A program made the translations under genes and the position numbers. Below, piece after piece: positions 1-7,031 of a stretch of 64,000 nt of DNA (position 1 is its first letter; each line of letters opens with the position of its first letter). The notes beneath the pieces were generated by a model. That model had not been told where the DNA came from. It saw nothing but the letters and a program-made list of their open reading frames with translations, and ran no database searches. The stretch is from UBA4656 sp002405525 (GTDB lineage: Bacteria; Pseudomonadota; Gammaproteobacteria; Xanthomonadales; Ahniellaceae), in the NCBI GenBank assembly GCA_036723735.1, contig DAIMGT010000009.1, forward strand, positions 28,721 to 92,720, written 5' to 3'.

Positions 1-1
1 G

Positions 2-814
2 AAGCCGGCCGATCTGCCGGCGATCCGCGGCGCGCTGGAGCGGGCCGGCTACGAGAGCGCGGTGGTGCAGACGTTCGGCGCCAGCAACGAGGTGGCGGTG
101 CGCCTGCGTCCGCAGGGGGGCACGGCCGGCGCGCAGCCCGCCGCGGACGGCGCCGAACCGGCGAAGTCGGCCATCGACCAGACTGCCGACTCGGTGCTGC
201 GCGCGGTGTCGTCGCCCGACAATCCGGCCACGGTCAAGCGCTCGGATTTCGTCGGCCCGCAGGTCGGCAAGGAGCTCGCCGAGAACGGCCTGATCGCGGT
301 GATGGTGGTCGCGTTCGGCTTCCTCGTCTATATCTCGGCGCGCTTCGAGTGGAAGTTCGCGGTCGCCGCGATCATCACCACCATGCACGACGTGGTGCTG
401 GTGGTGGGGTGGTTTTCGCTCACCCAGAAGGAGTTCGACCTGGTGGTGCTGGCCGGCATCCTGTCGGTGATGGGCTTCTCGATCAACGACACCATCGTGG
501 TGTTCGACCGCGTGCGCGAGAACTTCCGCGCCCTGCACAAGCTCAGTCCGGTCGAGGTGCTCAACCGCTCGGTCAACCAGACGCTGTCGCGCACCATCCT
601 CACCTCGGTGGTGGCCTTCCTCACCGTGCTGGCGCTGTACCTATACGGCGGCAGCTCGCTGGAGCTGATGGCCGAGTCGCAGATGATCGGCATCGTGATC
701 GGCACCCTGTCCTCGATCTTCGTCGCCTGCCCGCTGCTGCTGCTGCTGGGCGTACAGAAGCAGGACCTGCTGCCGAAGGCGCGCGACCTGGCCGAACTCG
801 AGCGTCGACCCTGA
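2..814 (+). CDS. secF: Protein translocase subunit SecF (5'-truncated by window edge)
   Basis: This is the C-terminal ~270 residues of SecF, the partner of SecD in the proton-driven pump that helps SecYEG move preproteins across the inner membrane. The frame is open to the left edge, so roughly the first 50 residues, including the first membrane helix, are missing (family length about 310-320). A periplasmic segment comes first and carries an Ala/Gly/Pro-rich stretch near bases 115-180. Hydrophobic helices follow from about base 285. The family signature SINDTIVVFDRVREN lies near bases 480-525. SecD is expected just to the left, as in the usual secDF order. Confidence 0.95.
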   Translation, partial: KPADLPAIRGALERAGYESAVVQTFGASNEVAVRLRPQGGTAGAQPAADGAEPAKSAIDQTADSVLRAVSSPDNPATVKRSDFVGPQVGKELAENGLIAVMVVAFGFLVYISARFEWKFAVAAIITTMHDVVLVVGWFSLTQKEFDLVVLAGILSVMGFSINDTIVVFDRVRENFRALHKLSPVEVLNRSVNQTLSRTILTSVVAFLTVLALYLYGGSSLELMAESQMIGIVIGTLSSIFVACPLLLLLGVQKQDLLPKARDLAELERRP

Positions 815-824
815 GCGACGGCGC

Positions 825-842
825 CGCGCCCCGCAGGGCGCG
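825..842. terminator. GC hairpin between convergent secF and suhB
   Basis: A perfect 7-bp stem (CGCGCCC/GGGCGCG) with a 4-nt CGCA loop lies between the converging 3' ends of secF and suhB. There is no clear T-run, so it is at best a weak or bidirectional terminator. Confidence 0.4.
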
Positions 843-844
843 CC

Positions 845-1654
845 TTACTGGCGCGCCAGTTCCGGAGACAGTTCGGGTCGGATTGCGGCCAGCATCGCGT
901 CGCCCACCTTGAGGTTGGCGGCGACCACGTTGCCGGAGCCCATGAAGCCCGGCTCGCCCCGGAAGTCGGTCACCCGGCCGCCGGCCTCGCGCACAATCAG
1001 CGCGCCGGCGGCGATGTCCCAGGGCTTGAGGCCGATCTCGAAGTAGCCGTCGAGCCGCCCGCAAGCCACGTAGCACAGGTCCAGCGCGGCCGAGCCGGTG
1101 CGGCGGATGTCCTCCGCCTCGCCGAGCAGCGCGCGGAGCATGCCCAGTTGCGGGCCCAGGTGCTGGCGCTGGCGATAGGGCAGGCCGGTCGCGATCAGCG
1201 CGCCTTCGAGGCCGAGCCGCTGGGCGACCCGCACTTTGCGTTCGTTGAGGGTTGCGCCGGCGCCGCGCGCGGCCACGAACAGTTCGTCTCGCACCGGGTC
1301 GTAGACCACGCCGAGCACGGCTTCGCCGCGGTCGAGCTGCGCGATGGAGACCGCGTAGTGCGGCAGGCCGCGCAGGAAGTTGCTCGTGCCGTCCAGTGGA
1401 TCGATCACCCAGGTGAAGCGGGCCTTGTCGCTGCCGCTGGCACCGCTCTCCTCGGCCAGCACGGCGTGGTCGGGGAAGGCGCGGCGGATCTCGCGCAGAG
1501 CTTCCGTCTCCGCCGCGCGGTCGACCTCGGTGGTGAAGTCGTAGCGCTGCTTCTCGACCACCGGAATGCTGTCCAGGCGGTTCAGGGAGCGCACGATGGC
1601 GGTGCCTGCCGCGCGAGCGGCCTTGATCGCGATGTTGAGGGCGCCCAGGCGCAT
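845..1654 (-). CDS. suhB: Inositol-1-monophosphatase family protein SuhB
   Basis: Mg-dependent inositol monophosphatase family enzyme, 269 residues, matching the ~267 of E. coli SuhB. SuhB is also known as a component of the rRNA antitermination complex. Metal-binding motifs are visible: AEES near residues 67-70, DPLDGTSNF near 85-93 and PWDIAAG in the C-terminal half. The frame stays open far upstream. The ATG at 1654 was chosen because MRLGALNIAIKAAR begins the typical first helix and gives family length. It converges on secF and is divergent from trmJ, with 150 bp between the two starts. Confidence 0.93.
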   Translation of the reverse strand: MRLGALNIAIKAARAAGTAIVRSLNRLDSIPVVEKQRYDFTTEVDRAAETEALREIRRAFPDHAVLAEESGASGSDKARFTWVIDPLDGTSNFLRGLPHYAVSIAQLDRGEAVLGVVYDPVRDELFVAARGAGATLNERKVRVAQRLGLEGALIATGLPYRQRQHLGPQLGMLRALLGEAEDIRRTGSAALDLCYVACGRLDGYFEIGLKPWDIAAGALIVREAGGRVTDFRGEPGFMGSGNVVAANLKVGDAMLAAIRPELSPELARQ

Positions 1655-1804
1655 GGCGGAATTCCGGTGCGGGTGATGGACAGAGCAGCCCCGCGTCGGG
1701 CGCGGGGCGCGAAGGTTACCAGAGCGTCCCGCCCGGTCGGGCGCGGCTGGCGGGCGGCGCCGGGCAACCTCACGCGCGGATGCGCGATCGGGGACAATCG
1801 GGGC

Positions 1805-2605
1805 ATGAGCCTCGCCGCGCTGCCCGCCATCCGCATCGTGCTGGTCGCCACCACCCATCCGGGCAACATCGGCGCGGCAGCCCGTGCGATGAAGACCATG
1901 GGCCTGGCGCGGCTGGTGCTGGTCGCCCCTCGCCACTTCCCGCATCCCGAGGCTACGGCGCTGGCCGCTGGCGCCGACGACGTGCTGGCTGCCGCCAGCG
2001 TGGTACCCGACCTCGACGCGGCGCTGACCGGCTGCGCGCTGGTGTTCGGCTGCACGCCGCGGCCGCGCAGCGTACCGATGCCGGAACTCAGCCCCCGCGA
2101 GGCGGCGCCATGGGCGGTCGCGGACGCAGGCAAGGGCGCGGTGGCGATCGTGTTCGGCACCGAGAGCTCCGGATTGAGCAACGAGCAGGTGCAGCGCTGC
2201 CACGCCGCGGTCAACATCCCCGCCGACCCCGCCTACGATTCGCTCAATCTCGCGCAGGCGGTGCAGGTGCTCTGCTATGAACTGCGCTGTGCGGCGCTGG
2301 CGCGGCCCGCCGCTCTGCCGACCGCCCCGTCGCGCGCCGAGCCGCCGGCCACGGTGGAGGACCTGGAGGGCCTTTTCGGCCACCTCGACCGCACGCTGTT
2401 CGAGATCGACTTCCTCAAGGGGCGCGGGTCGGCCAACCTGATGCGACGTCTGCGGCGCCTGTTCCTGCGCGCGCGTCCCACCCGCCGCGAGGTGCTGGTC
2501 CTGCGCGGGATCCTCGCCGATGCGCAGCGCTGCGCGCGGCTTTCGGGCGTGGCCGATGCCGCTGCCCGCCGGTCCGCGCCCGACGGCGGCCAGCCGTCGC
2601 CCTGA
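1805..2605 (+). CDS. trmJ: tRNA (cytidine/uridine-2'-O-)-methyltransferase TrmJ
   Basis: SPOUT-class methyltransferase that 2'-O-methylates position 32 of tRNA anticodon loops using S-adenosylmethionine. It has 266 residues (E. coli TrmJ 246). Seen directly: the N-terminal VATTHPGNIGAAARAMKTMG block, the knot motif FGTESSGLSNEQ, and SLNLAQAVQVLCYELR, all typical of the TrmJ/TrmH-like branch. A C-terminal helical extension follows, as in TrmJ dimers. The frame is open upstream of the chosen start because of GC-rich antisense coding, but the ATG at 1805 directly precedes the SPOUT domain. Divergent from suhB. Confidence 0.92.
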   Translation: MSLAALPAIRIVLVATTHPGNIGAAARAMKTMGLARLVLVAPRHFPHPEATALAAGADDVLAAASVVPDLDAALTGCALVFGCTPRPRSVPMPELSPREAAPWAVADAGKGAVAIVFGTESSGLSNEQVQRCHAAVNIPADPAYDSLNLAQAVQVLCYELRCAALARPAALPTAPSRAEPPATVEDLEGLFGHLDRTLFEIDFLKGRGSANLMRRLRRLFLRARPTRREVLVLRGILADAQRCARLSGVADAAARRSAPDGGQPSP

Positions 2606-2644
2606 AGGCGGCTGCCCGCCCGAGCGCGGCGCGACCGGTGCGCT

Positions 2645-3253
2645 TCAGCCGAACAGGTGTCCGACCCACTCCATCAGGGTTCCCGACAGCAGCAGGAAGG
2701 TGACGATGGTCGCCGCCATCAGCAGCCACGCCACCAGCAGCGCGACGCCATCGTCCTCGACCAGCGCCACCCCGGCCAGGGTCAGCACCAGGGCCAGCGG
2801 GTAGTTGGTCAGCGGGATCGGCAGCGCCAGCACCAGCGCATGGCCGATCACCAACAGGCCGGTCAGCGAAGGCCAGGGGCCCGCGAACAGCGGCGTCCAG
2901 CGCGGCCGGCTGGCGCGCTCGAGCCAGACCAGCACCTTGCGCATGCGCTCCACGAAGCGCCCGATCGCCGCCCGCGACACGCGGCGCGCGCGCAACCAGC
3001 GCGGTAGCCACGGCTTGCGCATGCCGAACAGCATCTGCGCGCCGAAAAGCATCACCAGCGGCCCCGCGATCGCGCCGGCACCGACCGGCGTGGGAATGAA
3101 GGCGGCCAGCGTGCCGAGCACGATCAGAATGCCGAAGCCGCGCACGCCGAAGGTGTCGACGATCTCGCCCAGTTCAACGCCGTCCTCGCCGGGCGCGGCG
3201 GCAATCGCGGCGAGCAGTTCGGAAGTGCGCTGGCGCGCGGCGTGGTTGTGCAT
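2645..3253 (-). CDS. ExoD-family exopolysaccharide-related membrane protein
   Basis: A 202-residue integral membrane protein resembling the ExoD family. Members were first linked to exopolysaccharide synthesis in rhizobia, and their biochemical role is not settled. An N-terminal cytoplasmic helix (SELLAAIAAAPGEDGVELG) is followed by a first hydrophobic segment with a PTPVGAGAIAGP turn, an Arg-rich linker, and three or four more hydrophobic helices. It starts 9 bp after the stop of the CorC-like gene on the same strand, so the two are probably co-transcribed. Family membership rests on the overall pattern; function is inferred. Confidence 0.75.
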   Translation of the reverse strand: MHNHAARQRTSELLAAIAAAPGEDGVELGEIVDTFGVRGFGILIVLGTLAAFIPTPVGAGAIAGPLVMLFGAQMLFGMRKPWLPRWLRARRVSRAAIGRFVERMRKVLVWLERASRPRWTPLFAGPWPSLTGLLVIGHALVLALPIPLTNYPLALVLTLAGVALVEDDGVALLVAWLLMAATIVTFLLLSGTLMEWVGHLFG

Positions 3254-3262
3254 GGCGGACCG

Positions 3263-4549
3263 TCAGCCGGCGGCTCGCGCGATCAGCAGCTTGTCGATCC
3301 GTGCGCCATCGAGGTCGACCACTTCGAAGCGGAAGCCGGCGGCCTCGAAGTGCTCGCCGACCTGCGGGATGCGCCCGAAGTGGGCGGTCATCAGGCCGGC
3401 GGCGGTGCGGAATTCCTGTTTGTCCTCGAGCGGCAGCCGCGCCAGGCCCAGCAGTTCGCGCAGGTCGTCCACGCCGACCCGTCCGTCGACCAGCCACGAA
3501 CCGTCGGCGCGCTGCACGATGGGCTGCTCGCCGTGGTCGGCGGCCTGCGCCATGCGGCCGAACACCGCAGCCAGCAGGTCGTTGAGCGTGACCATGCCCT
3601 GGATGTCGCCGTACTCGTCGACCACCAGCGCGAGCGGTGTCTCGGTTTCGCGGAACTTCTCCAGCAGGGACACCGCCCGCGCCGTCTCCGGAACGTACAG
3701 CGGCGGCAGGAGCCTGCGGAACAGTTCGACCGGCTTGCCGGCCAGCGAATCGGTGAGATCCTTCAACTGCAGCACGCCGAGCACGTCCTGTTCGCCGCCG
3801 CGCTTGACCGGGTAGCGCGAGAACGGGGATTCGCGCATCACCGCGAGGTTCTGCTCCAGCGGCGCGGTGGCGTCGAGCCAAGCGATCTCGGTGCGCGGCG
3901 TCATCAGGCTGTCCACGGTACGCTCGCCGAAAGACAGCGCGCGATTGACCATGTTGCGTTCGGAAGCGTCGATCACGCCCTGCTCGGCACCTTCGGCGAC
4001 GAGATGCTTGATTTCCTCCTCCGTCACCTGTTCGGCCGTGCCGCCGCGTACGCCGAACAGCCGCAGCAGGCCCTCGGTCAGCATCGCCAGCAGCGCCACC
4101 GCCGGCTTGGCGGCGGCCGAGGCGACCTGCATCGGCACTGCGACATAGGTGGCGATCCGTTCCGGGGCGACCAGCGCAAGCCGCTTGGGCACCAGTTCGC
4201 CGAGCAGGATGAAGGCCATCGAGATCAGGCCCACCGTGAGGCCAACGCCGATCTCCTCCGCCCACGGCGCGATCGATTCGAAGCGGCCGAGGAACGCGCC
4301 CAGCCGCACGCCGATGGTCTCGCCGCCGAAGTAGCCCGACAGCACGGTGAGCACGGTCAAATAGACCTGCACCGACGACAGGAAGCGTTCGGGCTGCTCG
4401 GAAAGGTCCAGCGCGGCCTGTGCGCTGCGGCTGTTCCTGGCCTGCTGGCGCAGACGGCTCTTGCGCGAGGTCATCACGGCCATCTCCGACAGCGCGAAGA
4501 AGCCGTTCAGCAGGACCAGGGTGAGGACGACGGCGAGTTCGAAGGGCAT
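3263..4549 (-). CDS. HlyC/CorC (CNNM-like) transporter with CBS domains
   Basis: A 428-residue membrane protein of the CorC/CNNM type, associated with divalent cation (Mg/Co) efflux or homeostasis. An N-terminal DUF21 membrane domain (residues ~1-190, with FFALSEMAVMTSRKS near the start) is followed by a tandem CBS pair (roughly 205-330) and a C-terminal CorC_HlyC domain (from about 345). PVKRGG and ALVVDEYGDIQGMVT match conserved positions of the CBS pair. The start is the ATG at 4549, whose first helix begins at once. The ExoD-like gene follows 9 bp downstream. Confidence 0.88.
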   Translation of the reverse strand: MPFELAVVLTLVLLNGFFALSEMAVMTSRKSRLRQQARNSRSAQAALDLSEQPERFLSSVQVYLTVLTVLSGYFGGETIGVRLGAFLGRFESIAPWAEEIGVGLTVGLISMAFILLGELVPKRLALVAPERIATYVAVPMQVASAAAKPAVALLAMLTEGLLRLFGVRGGTAEQVTEEEIKHLVAEGAEQGVIDASERNMVNRALSFGERTVDSLMTPRTEIAWLDATAPLEQNLAVMRESPFSRYPVKRGGEQDVLGVLQLKDLTDSLAGKPVELFRRLLPPLYVPETARAVSLLEKFRETETPLALVVDEYGDIQGMVTLNDLLAAVFGRMAQAADHGEQPIVQRADGSWLVDGRVGVDDLRELLGLARLPLEDKQEFRTAAGLMTAHFGRIPQVGEHFEAAGFRFEVVDLDGARIDKLLIARAAG

Positions 4550-4676
4550 CGGACGTGGGGCTCGCGGCCCCTCAGGGCGCCGCCGGAGTGCGGCACGGGC
4601 CACGGCAGCCGGGAGCGAACCACCCGGAGACTACCACGGCCCGGATGACGCGCGATGGCGTGCGGTCGGCTGCCGC

Positions 4677-5081
4677 TCAGCCGACGTCGCGGCCCTTGCT
4701 CATCGCGCGCTCGAGGTTGTCGGCGAGCGCGGCGAGCTCATTGATCATCGACTCCAGTTCCCGCTCGGAAAGACCCTCGAAGGGCCGGTTCTCGCACAGG
4801 TGCAGGTAGGGTGCGCCGTCGATGTCCGACAGCGCCAGGTAGCCGACTCGCTGCTCCCAGTTGAAGCGCAGGCACTTCATCGCGTCGCGCGAGCCGATCG
4901 GCGCGACCGGCGTGCTCACCCTCAGGTACTTGCGCCCGCCGTCGGTGTCGAGCTCGGCCAGGAACACGCCCTGCCGGCGCCCGTCGTCGAGCGCCATGTC
5001 GAACGAAATGACGTACGGGTCGTTGTCGCGCAGTGCATGGCGGGTGGCGAGGTAACTGCGGACGTCCTCGAAACTGTGCAT
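4677..5081 (-). CDS. Conserved hypothetical protein, YbjN/type III chaperone-like fold suspected
   Basis: A 134-residue soluble protein that I do not recognise with certainty. The alternation of predicted strands and helices, a central RFNWEQRVGYLALSD segment, and a C-terminal LSERELESMINELAALADNLE helix recall small YbjN or type III secretion chaperone-like proteins. That is inference from pattern only. It has no signal peptide or membrane segment. It lies upstream of the CorC-like gene on the same strand, 127 bp away, and its ATG is 64 bp from the divergent alkyltransferase-like gene. Confidence 0.7.
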   Translation of the reverse strand: MHSFEDVRSYLATRHALRDNDPYVISFDMALDDGRRQGVFLAELDTDGGRKYLRVSTPVAPIGSRDAMKCLRFNWEQRVGYLALSDIDGAPYLHLCENRPFEGLSERELESMINELAALADNLERAMSKGRDVG

Positions 5082-5145
5082 GGCAGCGGTCCTGCGTCGG
5101 GTCTGCGCGTATGCTACTGCACGCACCGCACTCGCCTGCAAGCGC

Positions 5146-5502
5146 ATGGGCAGCCGCGAAGACGACGTTCCGGACCCGCGCCAGCGCATCTTCGACGCGC
5201 TCCGCGCGTTGCCGCGCGGCCGGGTGGCTTCGTATGGCCAGGTCGCCGCTCGCGCCGGGTTGCCGGGCCGCGCGCGCTGGGTCGCACGGTTGTTGTCGCA
5301 GGCGCCTGCATCGCTCCGGCTGCCCTGGCATCGCGTTCTGCGCAGCGATGGGCGGATCGCCTTTCCGCCGGGATCGCGCGGCCACGACGAGCAGGTGCGC
5401 CGCCTGCGCGCTGAAGGCGTCAAGGTGGTCGATGGACGGGTGGCCGCCGCGGATCTCGCCGACGCGCCGACGCTCGACGCGGCGCTGTGGGGGCCGCGCT
5501 GA
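5146..5502 (+). CDS. Alkyltransferase-like protein (MGMT DNA-binding domain, no catalytic Cys)
   Basis: A 118-residue protein with the DNA-binding fold of O6-alkylguanine-DNA alkyltransferase: RQRIFDALRALPRGRVASYGQVA, then ARAGLPGRARWVARLL. The active-site motif PCHR of true transferases reads PWHRVL here, so the acceptor cysteine is tryptophan. That substitution is the hallmark of Atl proteins, which flag O6-alkylguanine lesions for nucleotide excision repair without transferring the alkyl group. The ATG at 5146 gives a compact Atl-sized protein; an in-frame start at 5080 would add 22 residues unlike the family. It converges on the oxygenase gene, 8 bp apart. Confidence 0.88.
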   Translation: MGSREDDVPDPRQRIFDALRALPRGRVASYGQVAARAGLPGRARWVARLLSQAPASLRLPWHRVLRSDGRIAFPPGSRGHDEQVRRLRAEGVKVVDGRVAAADLADAPTLDAALWGPR

Positions 5503-5510
5503 GCGTGCCG

Positions 5511-6119
5511 TCAGTCGCGGCGCAGCCAGGCCGCGATCGACAGCCGATCGCGGTGTGCGGGCAACACCTCGTGCTCGATGGTGTCGGCGCGGAAAATCAC
5601 CAGTCGTCCGCCGATTGGCAGCACGTCGTGCGGCGCGGCGCCGTCCGGCGGATACATGCGCAGCGCGCCGCCGCAGTCGGCGGACCAATCGGCGTTGAGA
5701 TAGCACACCGCCGACAGCACGCGCGCGTCGTCGTCGCGGAAGCGGTCGCGGTGGCGCGCGTAGCGTGCGCCCGGTGGGTACAGGGCGTAGTGGGCCTCGA
5801 CGCGGCGCAGGCCGAGGAAGAGTTCGCGATTCAGGGCCGCGGCCAGCGCCTGCAGCGGAGCCATCGCGAGCAGGTCGATCGGGTCGCCCGGCTTCAGCCA
5901 GCGCGTGCGGTCGCCGCGCAGCGCAGGGTCGTACAGGCGCGCGGCGCCATGGCCGACCGCGGCCGGTTCGAGACGACCGGCCGCGGCATGGTCCCGGCAG
6001 GCGGCGGCCAGCCGCGCCCGGTGCGCGGGCGGCAGCCAGTCGTCGATCGTCGTCCAGCCGTCGTTCGACAGCGCCTGCGCGATGCCCGCGGCTGACATGG
6101 GGTCGTGACCGGGGGCCAT
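5511..6119 (-). CDS. 2OG-Fe(II) oxygenase family protein
   Basis: A 202-residue probable Fe(II)/2-oxoglutarate dioxygenase of the prolyl-4-hydroxylase-like fold. Visible ligands are the HxD pair in YARHRDRF, the distal His in IEHEVLP, and the 2OG-binding Arg in DRLSIAAWLRR. VCYLNADWSADCGGALR is the conserved strand seen in related hydroxylases. Substrate unknown. The start could be the ATG at 6119 or at 6098; the longer one is chosen because its extra residues do not disrupt the fold. It is divergent from the rhomboid gene, with only ~40 bp between starts, and convergent with the Atl-like gene. Confidence 0.82.
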   Translation of the reverse strand: MAPGHDPMSAAGIAQALSNDGWTTIDDWLPPAHRARLAAACRDHAAAGRLEPAAVGHGAARLYDPALRGDRTRWLKPGDPIDLLAMAPLQALAAALNRELFLGLRRVEAHYALYPPGARYARHRDRFRDDDARVLSAVCYLNADWSADCGGALRMYPPDGAAPHDVLPIGGRLVIFRADTIEHEVLPAHRDRLSIAAWLRRD

Positions 6120-6159
6120 GGTGCTACGGTAGCGTCTCCGTCCCGCGTGCGCCCTTCCG

Positions 6160-6813
6160 ATGCAGCGCCTCACGCCCGTCACCGCCGTCCTGCTGGTCGC
6201 GCTCGCCGGCGGTTTTGTCCTGCAGCTGACGCTCGGCGATCCGTGGGTGGTCGCCTTCGCGCTGTGGCCGCTGGACGCGGCGACCACCATTCCCTCGCCG
6301 CACGGCACGCTGGCGGTGCACTTCTCGCCGTGGCAGTTGGTCACGTATTCCTTCCTGCACGGTGGCCTGCTGCACCTGCTGGTGAATGCCTTCGCGCTGT
6401 GGATGTTCGGCCCACCGATCGAGCGCCTGCTGGGCCGCGGCCCGTTCGCCGTGTACTGGTTCTGCTGCGTGGCGGGCGCGGCCGTGGCGCAACTGCTCAC
6501 GCTGCGCTGGACCATGGCCGGCGATGCCCTGGTGCCGACGATCGGCGCCAGCGGCGGCGCGTTCGGCGTGCTGCTGGCCTTCGGCATGTTCTACCCGCGC
6601 GAGCGCGTGATTCTGCTCATCCCGCCGATCCCGATGCCGGCCTGGCTGTTCGTGATCCTCTATGCGGCGCTCGAGCTCTACCTCGGCGTCACCCGCGATG
6701 GCAGCGGCGTGGCGCACTTCGCGCATCTGGGCGGCATGCTGGCCGGCCTGCTGCTGATCCAGTACTGGCGCGGGCGGCTGCCGATCCGCCCGCGACGGAT
6801 CCTGATGCGGTGA
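6160..6813 (+). CDS. Rhomboid family intramembrane serine protease
   Basis: A 217-residue polytopic protein with the rhomboid core. The catalytic Ser sits in IGASGGAFG (Ser about residue 131) and the catalytic His in VAHFAHLGGML (about residue 189). HGGLLHLLVNAFALWMFG matches the conserved L1 loop and second-helix region. About six membrane helices can be drawn. Rhomboids cut single-pass membrane substrates within the bilayer; the substrate cannot be told from sequence. No extra N- or C-terminal domain is present. Divergent from the oxygenase gene. Confidence 0.9.
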   Translation: MQRLTPVTAVLLVALAGGFVLQLTLGDPWVVAFALWPLDAATTIPSPHGTLAVHFSPWQLVTYSFLHGGLLHLLVNAFALWMFGPPIERLLGRGPFAVYWFCCVAGAAVAQLLTLRWTMAGDALVPTIGASGGAFGVLLAFGMFYPRERVILLIPPIPMPAWLFVILYAALELYLGVTRDGSGVAHFAHLGGMLAGLLLIQYWRGRLPIRPRRILMR

Positions 6814-6840
6814 TGCGCCGGCTTCGTCGGCGCGCCTGGC

Positions 6841-6870
6841 GAGCCTCTGAACAGGTATCCGCACCCGCGC
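6841..6870 (+). repeat. Dispersed intergenic repeat, copy A
   Basis: A sequence starting GAGCCTCTGAACAGG lies in the gap between the rhomboid gene and rapA. By eye, 25 of its first 29 bases match a minus-strand copy ending at 63708, and a weaker third copy lies near 19017. Origin unknown. Confidence 0.45.
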
Positions 6871-7031
6871 CGGCGGTTGTGCCGCCGGCCAGCAAGGCGC
6901 GCGGGCCTCTGGCGGGCCGTTCCGCCGCGTCCGTGAGGCACGGCCGTTGCCCGGCGGGCAGGGGCACCCCGCCTTGCCTCGCTCCCTCGCCACCCCGCCC
7001 CCTGCGATCCCCGCCCGCGGCTCGGCGACCG

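Noticed and set aside
845..2383. 512-residue version of SuhB and a 485-codon version of the trmJ frame
   Set aside because: Each extension overlaps the divergent neighbour antisense and adds unrelated sequence; family length and conserved N-termini support the shorter starts.
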